From NCBI GenBank assembly GCA_031552185.1, contig JAVBMU010000032.1, positions 12,170 through 76,169 of the forward strand: a DNA stretch of 64,000 nt, given 5' to 3'. The position numbers and the translations under genes are program-made. Source of the stretch: JAVBMU01 sp031552185 (GTDB lineage Bacteria > Actinomycetota > Actinomycetes > Actinomycetales > Cellulomonadaceae). Under the pieces are notes generated by a model that worked only from the letters and a program-made list of their open reading frames with translations, was not told the DNA's origin and did not search any database. Shown here in pieces: positions 41,524-50,639 of the stretch; within the stretch, counting starts at the first letter, position 1, and each line of letters begins with the position of its first letter.

Positions 41524-43044
41524 ATGAAACTCGAACTTCGAGGTATCACCAAGCGATTCGGATCGCTTGTCGCGAACGACCACATCGATCTCGAGGTGAG
41601 TTCCGGCGAGATCCTGTGCCTGCTCGGCGAGAACGGGGCCGGCAAGTCCACCCTGATGAACGTGCTCTACGGCCTGTACACCGCGGACGAGGGTGAGGTC
41701 CTGCTCGACGACGAGGTGCAGCACTTCAGCGGGCCCGGCGACGCGATGGCGGCCGGGATCGGCATGGTGCACCAGCACTTCATGCTGATCCCGGTCTTCA
41801 CCGTGGCGGAGAACGTGATCCTCGGGCACGAACAAACGCTGCCCGGCGGCCGGCTCGACCTGGAAGCAGCCCGTGCCAAGGTGCGCGAGATCTCCGCCCG
41901 GTTCGGCTTCGACATCGACCCGGATGCCGTGGTCGAGGACCTTCCGGTCGGGGTCCAACAGCGGGTCGAGATCATCAAAGCGTTGTCCCGGGATGCGAAG
42001 GTCCTCGTTTTCGACGAGCCGACCGCCGTCCTGACCCCGCAGGAGACCGATGAACTGATGGGGATCATGCGGGTCCTGCGGGACGGCGGCGCCGCGATCA
42101 TTTTCATCACCCACAAGCTTCGCGAGGTGCGTGAGGTGGCGGACCGGATCACGGTGGTCCGGCTCGGCCGGGTGGTCGGCGAGGCGCCGCGGGACGCGAC
42201 CAACGCCCAACTGGCCGCCATGATGGTCGGCCGCACGGTCGAACTGACGGTGCACAAGAAGCCGCCGGCGCTCGTCGAGTCCCGGCTCGAGGTCGAGGAC
42301 CTCTCGGTCACGGACCCGTTCGGGCGGGTGCTGGTGGACGCCATCACCTTCTCGGTGCGCGGCGGCGAGATCCTCGTCGTCGCGGGGGTTCAGGGCAATG
42401 GGCAGACCGAACTGACCGAGGCGCTGCTGGGGCTCCAGGAGCGGGTGACCGGCAGCATTCGGTTGAACGGCACCGAACTGGTCGGCCGGACGGTGCGCCA
42501 GATCCTCGATGCGGGCGTCGGCTTTGTCCCCGAGGACCGCCAGGTCGACGGCCTGGTGGGCGAGTTCACCATCGCCGAGAACCTCATGCTGAACCGCGCC
42601 ACCGGCGCGCCCTTCGTCCGGCGGGGAAACCTCCAACTCGGGGCGCGGGACCGGTTCGCAAGCCGCACGGCGGAGGAATTCGACGTGCGCTCGCAGGGCA
42701 TCGGCACCCGGGCGAGCCGGCTGTCCGGCGGCAACCAGCAGAAGGTGGTGCTCGCCCGGGAATTGTCCCGCGATTTGCGCCTGTTCGTGGCCGCGCAGCC
42801 GACCCGCGGGGTCGACGTCGGCTCGGTCGAATTCATTCACAAGCGGATCGTCGAGACCCGCGACGCCGGCGTCCCGGTTGTGGTTGTGGCCACCGAACTC
42901 GACGAGGTGCTCGCCCTGGCCGACCGGATCATGGTCATGTACCGCGGCCGGGTGGTCGGCATCGTGCCGGGGACGACATCCCGCGAGACGCTCGGCCTGA
43001 TGATGGCCGGGATCGTGCCCGAGCCCGAAGGGGAGGCCGCATGA
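41524..43044 (+). CDS. Nucleoside ABC importer, double-domain ATPase (NupO/YufO type)
   Basis: A 506-residue protein with two nucleotide-binding domains. Domain one has Walker A GENGAGKS, Q-loop region GMVHQHFMLIPVFTV (typical of this nucleoside/sugar subfamily), LPVGVQQRVEIIKALSRD and Walker B VLVFDEPTAVL. Domain two has a degenerate Walker A (GVQGNGQTEL) but an intact signature LSGGNQQKVVLAREL, as usual for the family. ATG at 41524 has GAGGGGAT upstream. The permease gene starts inside its stop (4-bp overlap). Confidence 0.95.
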   Translation: MKLELRGITKRFGSLVANDHIDLEVSSGEILCLLGENGAGKSTLMNVLYGLYTADEGEVLLDDEVQHFSGPGDAMAAGIGMVHQHFMLIPVFTVAENVILGHEQTLPGGRLDLEAARAKVREISARFGFDIDPDAVVEDLPVGVQQRVEIIKALSRDAKVLVFDEPTAVLTPQETDELMGIMRVLRDGGAAIIFITHKLREVREVADRITVVRLGRVVGEAPRDATNAQLAAMMVGRTVELTVHKKPPALVESRLEVEDLSVTDPFGRVLVDAITFSVRGGEILVVAGVQGNGQTELTEALLGLQERVTGSIRLNGTELVGRTVRQILDAGVGFVPEDRQVDGLVGEFTIAENLMLNRATGAPFVRRGNLQLGARDRFASRTAEEFDVRSQGIGTRASRLSGGNQQKVVLARELSRDLRLFVAAQPTRGVDVGSVEFIHKRIVETRDAGVPVVVVATELDEVLALADRIMVMYRGRVVGIVPGTTSRETLGLMMAGIVPEPEGEAA

Positions 43045-44396
43045 GCGGCAACGTGCCCGAGCCCGGCGTCGAGGGCGCCGGCGCCGAACCGAGCGAGGGC
43101 GCGCCCGTGCGCGGCGGCGGAACGGTCGCCGACGCCGGGCCGGCGGCCGCACCGGACGACCGCTGGCGGGCCGCGTTCCGGCAGATGATGTCCGGGGGGT
43201 GGGCCGTCTCGCTCGGTGCGGTGCTGCTGGCCGTCCTGGTCGGGTCGGTGATGATCGCCGCCACGGACGAGGGCGTCCAGGAGGCATCGTCCTACTTCTT
43301 CGCCCGCCCGGGTGACACCCTGGCGGCGATCGGTGACGCCATCGGGGGCGCCTATTCCGCCCTGTTCCAGGGCTCGGTCTACAACTTCGGGGCGTCGAGC
43401 TTCCAGGCAGGCATCCGGCCGCTCACCCAGACGCTGACCTTCGCGACGCCGCTGATCGCGGCCGGGCTCGGGGTCGCCCTCGCCTTCCGGGCCGGGTTGT
43501 TCAACATCGGCGGTCAGGGCCAGATCCTGATGGCCGCCGCCGGCGCCGGCTGGATCGCGCTGCGGGTCACCTTGCCGTTCCCGTTGCACCTGATCGTCGC
43601 CGTCCTGGTCGGCATGCTGGCCGGCGCGCTGTGGTCCGGGATTGCGGGCGTGCTGAAGGCGCGCACCGGTGCGCACGAGGTGATCGTCACGATCATGCTG
43701 AACTACACGGCGTTCTACCTGCTGTCCTACCTGCTCTCGACCCAGGGGGCGCTCCAACCGGCCGGCACCACGAACCCGCTGACGTCCAGCACGCCGACGA
43801 ACGCACAACTGCCGAAGCTGCTCGGCTCGCGCTATGACCTGCACCTCGGCTTTATCCTCGCCCTGCTCGCCGTGGCCTACGTCTGGTGGCTGCTCAACCG
43901 GTCCAGCACCGGATTCGCGTTCCGCGCCGTGGGCGAGAACCCCCGCGCGGCTCGGGTGGCGGGGATGAATGTCCCCCGGGTGATCGTCAGCTCGATGCTG
44001 ATCGCGGGCGCATTGACCGGCCTCGCCGGGACGACTCAGGTCCTCGGCCTGGTCACCACCGGCTTCGGCTCGGATATCGACGCCGGCATCGGGTTCGACG
44101 CGATCACGGTGGCCCTGCTCGGCGGTTCCTCGCCGCTCGGGGTGCTCGGGGCCGGGTTGTTGTTCGGTGCGTTCAAGGCGGGTGGTACCGCGATGCAGGC
44201 GTCCCAGGGCATCCCCATTGAGATTGTGCTCGTCGTGCAGTCGTTGATCGTCCTGTTCATCGCGGCCCCGCCGCTGGTGCGGGCGATCTTCCGGCTGCCC
44301 CAGCCCGAGGCCGGCGGTCGACGTCGGACCCGCAAGGCCGCGGGCAAGCGCACCGATTCCGATCGTCGGACCGAGGCGAAGGTGGTGTCCCGATGA
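43041..44396 (+). CDS. Nucleoside ABC importer permease 1 (NupP type)
   Basis: A 451-residue polytopic protein of the branched-chain/BPD_transp_2 permease family with about nine to ten helices. A polar Gly/Ala/Pro N-terminal region (~50 residues) precedes the first helix. The family motif region reads GLFNIGGQGQILMAAAGA and the inner loop FAFRAVGENPRAARVAGM contacts the ATPase. The C-terminus is basic. It overlaps both neighbours by 4 bp. Confidence 0.94.
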   Translation: MSGNVPEPGVEGAGAEPSEGAPVRGGGTVADAGPAAAPDDRWRAAFRQMMSGGWAVSLGAVLLAVLVGSVMIAATDEGVQEASSYFFARPGDTLAAIGDAIGGAYSALFQGSVYNFGASSFQAGIRPLTQTLTFATPLIAAGLGVALAFRAGLFNIGGQGQILMAAAGAGWIALRVTLPFPLHLIVAVLVGMLAGALWSGIAGVLKARTGAHEVIVTIMLNYTAFYLLSYLLSTQGALQPAGTTNPLTSSTPTNAQLPKLLGSRYDLHLGFILALLAVAYVWWLLNRSSTGFAFRAVGENPRAARVAGMNVPRVIVSSMLIAGALTGLAGTTQVLGLVTTGFGSDIDAGIGFDAITVALLGGSSPLGVLGAGLLFGAFKAGGTAMQASQGIPIEIVLVVQSLIVLFIAAPPLVRAIFRLPQPEAGGRRRTRKAAGKRTDSDRRTEAKVVSR

Positions 44397-45685
44397 GCGC
44401 GCCCATCGCAGTCGCGCCTGAACCGGCCGTCGTCGAGAGCCGGACCGTCGCGGTGGTGAACTGGAAGGCGGCCACGGTGCTCGGCGTCGTCACGGCGCTG
44501 TTCGCCCTGCTGCTCCTGCTCGCGCCGCGGGCCGGGGACGCGACGTTCGACTGGTCGTCGCGCGAGGACCTGCTCCACCTGCCGAACACCGCGGTGCCCG
44601 GCACGGCGACCGCGTGGCTCTGCGTCGCGGTGATGGCCCTGCTGACGGGCGTCGCGGTGCTGCGCACCCGTGCGGTCGGCCGGGCGCCCGGCTGGGTCTC
44701 GGCGGTCTTCGCGATCGTCGGCCTCTTCGGCTTCCTGGCCTGGGCGGCTGCCGGCGGTCAGGGCAGCCTGTCCGTGGTCGGTCTGCTGACCGGCGCGATC
44801 GGGCTCGCGGTGCCGATCGCGTACGGCGCGATGGGCGGCGTGATCGGCGAACGTGCCGGCGTCGTCAACATCGCCATCGAGGGGCAGTTGCTGGCCGGCG
44901 CGTTCGTCGCCGCCGTGGCCGACACGCTCACCGGCAGTCCGTGGGTGGGCGTGCTCGCCGCCATCCTCGCGGGGATGGCGGTCGCCCTCGTGCTCGGCCT
45001 GTTCACCATCACCTACGCCGTCAACCAGATCATCGTGGGCGTCGTGCTGAATGTGCTGATCCTGGGCCTGACCAGCTTCTTCTATTCGCAGGTCTTGGTG
45101 CCCGACGCCGCGCGGCTGAACACGACGACCCGGTTCACCCGGATCGAGATTCCCGGGCTGTCGAAGATCCCGGTGATCGGGCCGGTGCTGTTCGACCAGA
45201 CGGTCGTCGTCTACCTGCTGTTCGTGGTTATTGCCGCGGTGTGGTTCCTGCTGTTCCGGACCCGTTGGGGCCTGCGCGTGCGGTCGGTCGGCGAGCATCC
45301 GAAGGCGGCCGACACGGTGGGCATCAAGGTGCTCGCGACTCGATACCGGGCGCTGATCCTGGCCGGCGGCATCGCGGGCATCGGTGGGAGTTTCTTCACC
45401 GTGGTGTCGATCTCCTCGTTCAACAAGAACATGACGGCGGGGGCGGGCTTTATCGCGCTCGCGGCCGTCATCTTCGGCAAGTGGCATCCCGTGCGCGCGG
45501 CGCTCGCGGCACTGCTGTTCGGCTTCGCGACGAACCTGCAGTCTGTGCTCTCCGTGGTCGGCTCGCCGGTGCCGAGCCAATTCATGCTCATGCTGCCGTA
45601 CGTCGTGACGATCCTGGCCGTGGCCGGGCTGGTCGGTGCGTCCCGCCCGCCGGCGGCGGACGGTGAGCCGTACGTGAAGGAGTAG
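44393..45685 (+). CDS. Nucleoside ABC importer permease 2 (NupQ type)
   Basis: Second permease subunit, 430 residues. It has the family region GERAGVVNIAIEGQLLAGAF and the ATPase-contact loop LRVRSVGEHPKAADTVGIKV. About nine helices; the extra N-terminal ~120 residues add three more, as in actinobacterial members. It starts in the stop codon of permease 1 and is followed by cytidine deaminase after 2 bp, so import and salvage are in one transcript. Confidence 0.94.
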   Translation: MSAPIAVAPEPAVVESRTVAVVNWKAATVLGVVTALFALLLLLAPRAGDATFDWSSREDLLHLPNTAVPGTATAWLCVAVMALLTGVAVLRTRAVGRAPGWVSAVFAIVGLFGFLAWAAAGGQGSLSVVGLLTGAIGLAVPIAYGAMGGVIGERAGVVNIAIEGQLLAGAFVAAVADTLTGSPWVGVLAAILAGMAVALVLGLFTITYAVNQIIVGVVLNVLILGLTSFFYSQVLVPDAARLNTTTRFTRIEIPGLSKIPVIGPVLFDQTVVVYLLFVVIAAVWFLLFRTRWGLRVRSVGEHPKAADTVGIKVLATRYRALILAGGIAGIGGSFFTVVSISSFNKNMTAGAGFIALAAVIFGKWHPVRAALAALLFGFATNLQSVLSVVGSPVPSQFMLMLPYVVTILAVAGLVGASRPPAADGEPYVKE

Positions 45686-45687
45686 CC

Positions 45688-46182
45688 ATGGACCGCGGCA
45701 GGGTGGAACCGGGCGGCGTGGAACCGGGCGGCGTGGAATCGGCTGGTCCGCGGACCGTCGCCGACGTGACCGAGGCGGACTGGGCGCGCCTGCACGACGC
45801 CGCAATCACCATGGCGGCTCGCGCCTACGCGCCCTATTCGGGATACCCGGTCGGCGCGGCCGCGTGCGCCGACACGGGGCGAACGGTGCTGGGCTGCAAC
45901 GTGGAGAACGCCGCGTACGGGGTGACGCTTTGCGCCGAGTGCTCGCTCGTCTCGCAGTTGATCGGCACCGGCGGCGGCCGGCTCCTCGCGCTGGTCTGCG
46001 TGAACGGCGTCGGCGACCTCATCCTGCCGTGCGGGCGCTGCCGGCAACTCCTGTGGGAGCACGGCGGGCCGGACCTGCTGGTGGCGACGCCCGGCGGGCG
46101 ACGCTCGATCGCCGCCCTGCTGCCCGACGCCTTCGGGCCGGGCGACCTCGCCGCCGTCGCAGCGCCCGGGGGGCGACCGTGA
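45688..46182 (+). CDS. cdd: Cytidine deaminase
   Basis: Deaminates cytidine and deoxycytidine to uridine forms, 164 residues. It has the zinc site C-A-E in GVTLCAECSLVSQL and PCGRCRQLL, and the substrate stretch AYAPYSGYPVGAAACA with GCNVENAAYG. A short N-terminal extension contains three copies of the unit GGVEPG/GGVES, a slippage-type repeat. The deoA start lies in its stop (4-bp overlap). A coupled part of the nucleoside uptake and salvage operon. Confidence 0.96.
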   Translation: MDRGRVEPGGVEPGGVESAGPRTVADVTEADWARLHDAAITMAARAYAPYSGYPVGAAACADTGRTVLGCNVENAAYGVTLCAECSLVSQLIGTGGGRLLALVCVNGVGDLILPCGRCRQLLWEHGGPDLLVATPGGRRSIAALLPDAFGPGDLAAVAAPGGRP

Positions 46183-47477
46183 GCGAGCCGTTCGACGCGC
46201 CGGACGTCATCCGGACCAAGCGCGACCGGGGCCGGCTGTCCGATGCGCAGATCGATTGGGTGATCGACGCCTACACCCGCGGCGTCGTCGCCGAGGAGCA
46301 GATGGCCGCTCTCGCGATGGCGATTCTCCTCAACGGGATGGACCGCCCGGAGATCGCCCGCTGGACCCGGGCGATGATTGCGACCGGCGAGCGGCTGAGC
46401 TTTGCCGGCCTGGGCCGCCCCACGGTCGACAAGCACTCGACGGGCGGCGTGGGCGACAAGATCACGCTGCCACTCGCGCCGCTGGTGGCGGCCTTCGGTC
46501 CGGCCGTGCCGCAACTGTCCGGGCGCGGCCTGGGGCACACCGGTGGGACCCTTGACAAGCTGGAGTCGATCCCCGGCTGGCGCGCGGCGCTGAGCACCGC
46601 GGAGATGATGGCCGCCCTGGCGGGGGTCGGGGCGGTGATCTGCCAGGCCGGGCAGGGCCTCGCGCCGGCGGACCGGAAGCTGTACGCGCTCCGCGATGTC
46701 ACCGCGACCGTCGAGACGATCCCGCTGATCGCCTCCTCGATCATGAGCAAGAAGATCGCCGAGGGCACGGGTGCGCTCGTGCTCGATGTCAAGGTCGGCT
46801 CCGGTGCCTTCATGAAGGAGGCCGATTCCGCGCGCGAGTTGGCCCGCACCATGGTCGATCTGGGCACGGACGCGGGGGTCCGCACCGTCGCGCTGTTGAC
46901 GGATATGTCGACGCCGTTGGGCCGCACCGTGGGCAACGCCCTCGAGGTGCGCGAATCGGTCGAGGTGCTTGCCGGCGGGGGACCGGCCGACGTCGTCGAG
47001 CTGACCGTTGCCCTGGCCGTGGAAATGCTCGCCGCGGCGGGCCGACCCGTCACCGACGGCGAGGTTCGACGGGCGCTGGCGGACGGGCGCGCCATGGATG
47101 GGTGGCGGGCGATGATCCGCGCCCAGGGCGGTGATCCCGACGCCCCGCTGCCGGTCGCTCGCGAACGGCACGTGGTGTCGGCCGACCGCGGCGGGGTGCT
47201 GGGCCGGCTCGACGCCTACGGCGTCGGCGTCGCTGCCTGGCGACTCGGCGCGGGCCGGGCGCGCAAGGAGGACTCCGTTCAGGCGGGCGCCGGCATTGAA
47301 CTGCGTGCCAAGCCGGGCGACGCCGTCCGGCGCGGCGAGCCGTTGCTCACCTTGCATACCGACACGCCCGAGCGGTTCGGGCGAGCGCTCGACGCGCTCG
47401 AGGGGGCGTGGGAGATCGTCGATGTCGACGCCGCGCCGACGCCGATGCCGCTGGTCATCGAGCGGATTGGGGCGTAG
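46179..47477 (+). CDS. deoA: Thymidine phosphorylase
   Basis: Phosphorolysis of thymidine or deoxyuridine to base and deoxyribose-1-phosphate, 432 residues. It has the glycosyltransferase-family signature VDKHSTGGVGDKITLPLAPL with SGRGLGHTGGTLDKLESIPG, and KVGSGAFMK for phosphate/nucleoside binding. GTG at 46179 overlaps the cdd stop by 4 bp. Its product feeds the deoC enzymes at the right end of the window via a phosphopentomutase-type step. It is the last gene of the operon begun at bmpA. Confidence 0.97.
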   Translation: MSEPFDAPDVIRTKRDRGRLSDAQIDWVIDAYTRGVVAEEQMAALAMAILLNGMDRPEIARWTRAMIATGERLSFAGLGRPTVDKHSTGGVGDKITLPLAPLVAAFGPAVPQLSGRGLGHTGGTLDKLESIPGWRAALSTAEMMAALAGVGAVICQAGQGLAPADRKLYALRDVTATVETIPLIASSIMSKKIAEGTGALVLDVKVGSGAFMKEADSARELARTMVDLGTDAGVRTVALLTDMSTPLGRTVGNALEVRESVEVLAGGGPADVVELTVALAVEMLAAAGRPVTDGEVRRALADGRAMDGWRAMIRAQGGDPDAPLPVARERHVVSADRGGVLGRLDAYGVGVAAWRLGAGRARKEDSVQAGAGIELRAKPGDAVRRGEPLLTLHTDTPERFGRALDALEGAWEIVDVDAAPTPMPLVIERIGA

Positions 47478-47693
47478 TTTCTCGCTTGCCCGACGACGCG
47501 GACGACCGATGAGGGCCGGCCGCCGATTGCCGCCGCGGTGACCAGGTGGCATGCGCGTGCCTGCGGGAACTGGCGGGTTGAGCGCGCCCCGCGCGAAGAC
47601 ACATCGCGGGATGCTTGGGGCGCGCGGTCACGTCCCGAAGCCACCACGCCGGGGGTGGACGGCACGGCGGTGGCTGGGGTAACTTACCGAAAA

Positions 47694-47721
47694 GTGACAT
47701 TCAGGTTTGTTTCGGTACTGT
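47694..47721 (+). promoter_or_regulatory. Candidate promoter of the type VII effector cassette
   Basis: GTGACA, 16 bp, then TACTGT, in a locally AT-richer stretch (gaaaagtgacattcaggt) about 15-40 bp before the WXG100 start. This is a fair sigma-70-type match for an actinobacterium. It would give the cassette its own transcript separate from deoA, 217 bp upstream. Confidence 0.45.
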
Positions 47722-47735
47722 CTCTTGGGGGCGAC

Positions 47736-48026
47736 ATGACTTACGAGCTGCGGTGCGGGTTCGACGTGATGTCCGAACTCCAGGACTCGCTGACGACGGC
47801 TTATCGCCGCATCGAAGCGGTCCTCGACCGGTTCGACGGCGAGATGGGGCAATTGCTGTCCACCTGGACCGGCAGTGCGGCCGACGCATTCGCGGCGTCG
47901 ATCAACGAGTGGCAGGGGAAGATGTACACGCTCCGCGGCCGACTCGGCTCTGCGGAATCGCTCGTCGGGCAGGCGATCGAAGCGTTTACCAGGAACGAGC
48001 GGGCGCTCGTCAAAGTCTGGTCATAG
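47736..48026 (+). CDS. WXG100-family protein (EsxA/B-like)
   Basis: A 96-residue helical-hairpin protein of the type VII secretion substrate/chaperone family. W44-T-G46 sits in the turn between two helices (LLSTWTGSAADAFAASINEW), at the usual mid-point, and the length is exactly in the WXG100 range. ATG at 47736 is chosen; upstream in-frame sequence runs through the promoter. Last residues are ERALVKVWS, with no clear YxxxD, so it may travel as a dimer with the next protein, which has one. First gene of a four-gene cassette. Confidence 0.93.
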   Translation: MTYELRCGFDVMSELQDSLTTAYRRIEAVLDRFDGEMGQLLSTWTGSAADAFAASINEWQGKMYTLRGRLGSAESLVGQAIEAFTRNERALVKVWS

Positions 48027-48084
48027 CGTCCGACCGCGGCTCGGCAGCCGGCACGAGGGCGCGACGTCGACACAGGGGGCAACT

Positions 48085-48384
48085 GTGCGCGAACTGAGGG
48101 TGGAACCGGAGGTCCTGGGCCGGCAGGGCGCCGCGGTGGCATCGGCCGATGTCCGGCGGATCCACGTGCCGACCATCACTAGGGAGTACGACGCGCCATC
48201 CATCGACGGGGCGGCGGCCGAGTTCCTGAGCGACTGGGCCGACTTTCTCTATGAGTTGGAGCGGGCGGCAGAGATCGTCGGGGAGCGGTTGGCGGCTTCG
48301 CAGACGGGTTACGCGGACACCGACCGCATGATCGAGGGACTGGTCCAGGAGACCTTGGCCCGGTGGGACGTGGTGTCGCCGTGA
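48085..48384 (+). CDS. EspC-like type VII substrate/adaptor with YxxxD signal (DUF2580-like)
   Basis: A 99-residue helical protein. It carries Y76-A-D-T-D80, the YxxxD secretion signal of type VII substrates, followed by a short helix and the ending ARWDVVSP. The opening MRELRVEPEVLGRQGAAVA is typical of EspC-like small ESX proteins that open with a valine- or leucine-rich helix and act as partners of larger effectors. GTG at 48085 has AGGGGGC upstream. The effector gene starts in its stop codon (4-bp overlap), so the two proteins are made together and probably bind each other. Confidence 0.87.
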   Translation: MRELRVEPEVLGRQGAAVASADVRRIHVPTITREYDAPSIDGAAAEFLSDWADFLYELERAAEIVGERLAASQTGYADTDRMIEGLVQETLARWDVVSP

Positions 48385-49892
48385 GCCCAACGCCCGCCGT
48401 GCGGGAACTGAAGGACCTACGCTATCCCGCCGACCCCCTGTTTGCCGTAGCAGACCTCGCGCTATTTGCGGCGTCGGTGCGGGAGCGCTGCGCGGCGCAC
48501 GCGTCCGTCCTCGGTCGGGCGCTCGACCTGGTCGAGTCGTCGTGGTCGGGCGTTGCCGGCGACGCGGCCGCTGCGGCGTTGCGCGAATTCCGGCGGTGCC
48601 TCGACCGCGCGATGAAGGACCTCACCGCTGTGCCCGCAGCATTGGACGATTATGCCGACGCGGTTGCCTGGGGGCGACGGGTGGTGGACGGCCTTCGGAC
48701 CGAGTTCGATGCGCATTGGCCGAAGGCGACGATCAACGAACCGTGCGTCAACAATGACACCTGTTATGACCACCTCGACCGCCTCGCCGCGCTCAAGACG
48801 CCCGAACTCGCGGTACATGTCGAGATGGACAGTGCGGCGCAGGTCTGCATGCGTGTCCTTCGGGAGGCGATGCCCGATCGGGCCGGTCTTCCGGTCGCGC
48901 CCTCCTCGCCGATCGGTGCCTTGCCACGGGACTGGCTCGGCGACCTGTTCCGCACGACCGATGAGAAGGCCCACGAGTATGTGTGGCGGGTCCGTGGGCT
49001 CTCGCCGGCGGAACTCGGCGAGTGGCTCGACTGGGTGTCGGCGGAGGAATTGCACCGGATCTGTTCCTCCCTTTCCCCGGAGGAACGGGCCGCGTTCGCT
49101 TCGCATCTGCTGCGCTGGGCCGACCCGCTCTTCTTTGCGAAGATCCACCGGGGGATGCCGGAAACCCTGCCGGATCCAGGGGATTCGGTGGGGTGGGCGG
49201 AGCCCACGGGAACGCTCTTCCCGACAGACGACGCCAATCACCGCTGGATCGATGATGTCAATCAGCAGGGCTACGGCAACTGTTCTTTCGCCGCGACGCT
49301 GGCCGGAGTGGTTGCGGCCGACGCCGCCTGGGCCCGCAATCATGTCCAGCGGAATTCCAACGGCACGGTCACGGTCACGCTCTATGACGAGTACGGCCCC
49401 GTGCCGGTGACGGTCTCCGCCGACCTGCCGACGGGTGACGGATCCGATCCCTTCGGCCTGTGGTCGCACCGCGACACGCACTTGGATGCCGGTCCCTCGT
49501 GGCCGGGCTACGTCGAGAAGGCGCTGGCCCAATACTTTCAGAACCGGGCGGTGGGCGGCGGCAGCTACCGCGGCATCGAATCACAGTGGATGCGCGACGT
49601 CGGGCCGTACCTCACCGGCCGCTCGTCGTTCGAGGTCGATTCAATCGCTCAAGCGGTCGAGGCCCTCGAGGCCGGGCACGCCGTCACGTTGTCAACACTA
49701 CGCGCGGACGAGGTCGCGTTCGCCAACGAAGGCCTGGGCACGCTGGCCTACCCGCATGCGTACACCTTGACCAAGGTCGAGGACGGAATGTATCACCTGC
49801 GAAATCCCTGGGGTATCCAACACCCGAAGCCCATGACAGCCGACCAGGTCGCCCGCTATTTTGGCCATCTGACGGTTGCGGAACTAAGGTAG
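48381..49892 (+). CDS. WXG-domain calpain-like cysteine protease, candidate type VII effector/toxin
   Basis: A 503-residue protein in two parts. Residues 1-130 are helical with a W55-S-G57 turn (SSWSGVAGDAAAAALREF), the delivery module. Residues ~275-500 form a calpain-family (C2) protease: oxyanion Gln and catalytic Cys301 in QQGYGNCSFAATL, the helix WPGYVEKALAQYF matching calpain's W-x-x-x-x-E-K-A, His459 in YPHAYTL, and Asn475 in HLRNPWG. All triad residues are present, so it should be active. The middle is unassigned. GTG at 48381 overlaps the EspC-like gene by 4 bp; the lipoprotein follows by 4 bp. Whether it acts between bacteria or on hosts is unknown. Confidence 0.9.
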   Translation: MSPTPAVRELKDLRYPADPLFAVADLALFAASVRERCAAHASVLGRALDLVESSWSGVAGDAAAAALREFRRCLDRAMKDLTAVPAALDDYADAVAWGRRVVDGLRTEFDAHWPKATINEPCVNNDTCYDHLDRLAALKTPELAVHVEMDSAAQVCMRVLREAMPDRAGLPVAPSSPIGALPRDWLGDLFRTTDEKAHEYVWRVRGLSPAELGEWLDWVSAEELHRICSSLSPEERAAFASHLLRWADPLFFAKIHRGMPETLPDPGDSVGWAEPTGTLFPTDDANHRWIDDVNQQGYGNCSFAATLAGVVAADAAWARNHVQRNSNGTVTVTLYDEYGPVPVTVSADLPTGDGSDPFGLWSHRDTHLDAGPSWPGYVEKALAQYFQNRAVGGGSYRGIESQWMRDVGPYLTGRSSFEVDSIAQAVEALEAGHAVTLSTLRADEVAFANEGLGTLAYPHAYTLTKVEDGMYHLRNPWGIQHPKPMTADQVARYFGHLTVAELR

Positions 49893-49896
49893 GCCG

Positions 49897-50541
49897 ATGA
49901 GTTCATTGATTCGAAGTCGAGACCTGAGCCGGACAATTATTTTGGGCGTCATCGGGGTCATGATCCTGACCGGCTGCGCCCCCGATGAACGATCGGCCGT
50001 CGGTACGGTCACGACCACCGACCGCGGCTCGACGCCGACCATTTCCCCGGCGCCGACCACGACGACAACTTCGGCCGGCCCGACGCCGACCACGACGACG
50101 CCCACCCCCGCTCCGACCCCGAGCCCGGAAGGGAACCAGAGCATGACGATCTCCGAGAAAATGCGCGCCGAAGTCGACCAATGGACCCGAAAATGGGCGG
50201 ACGCACAATCGATCAACGGTATCGGCTACATTACCGAGGCCGGTCTGTCGCAGTCCTCCCCGCCGCTGCGGATTGAAGGCGCCGGCGGCAGTTCGGTCAC
50301 GTTGCTCGTCGGCTGTAGCTCGCCGCGCAAGGACGAGAGCGGGCCGCTGGTGCATCTCGGGCTCACGAGCTTTCCGGATGGGGCGGAACTGGATTCGCGG
50401 ATGGTCCGGGAGGGGGACGTGCTGGAATTCAACGGCTGGGCCATCCGGATCGTCGGCATCGGTGTGACGGGAAGACTGGTCAACGTCCACCTGCTGGCCC
50501 ACCCCGAGCCCGGTCCCGGCAGCGCCGCCCCGCAGAGCTGA
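49897..50541 (+). CDS. Lipoprotein, candidate immunity protein of the calpain effector
   Basis: A 214-residue protein with a signal peptide and lipobox LTGC (lipidated Cys27), a Thr/Pro-rich linker (~35-78) and a C-terminal globular domain of ~130 residues without a family I recognise (GSSVTLLVGCSSPR, LEFNGWAIRIVGIG). It begins 4 bp after the calpain stop and ends the cassette. A membrane-anchored extracellular protein placed directly after a secreted toxin is the usual position of an immunity or inhibitor protein. This role is an inference from place and export signal only. Confidence 0.8.
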   Translation: MSSLIRSRDLSRTIILGVIGVMILTGCAPDERSAVGTVTTTDRGSTPTISPAPTTTTTSAGPTPTTTTPTPAPTPSPEGNQSMTISEKMRAEVDQWTRKWADAQSINGIGYITEAGLSQSSPPLRIEGAGGSSVTLLVGCSSPRKDESGPLVHLGLTSFPDGAELDSRMVREGDVLEFNGWAIRIVGIGVTGRLVNVHLLAHPEPGPGSAAPQS

Positions 50542-50639
50542 CTGGTGTCCGGGGTCGGCGTCGCCCACGCGGCGCGCCGCGCTCCGGTGCAAAAGGCCAC
50601 GCCGCGCGAAGCAGGCGGCCCGCGGCATAAGGTGCCGGC

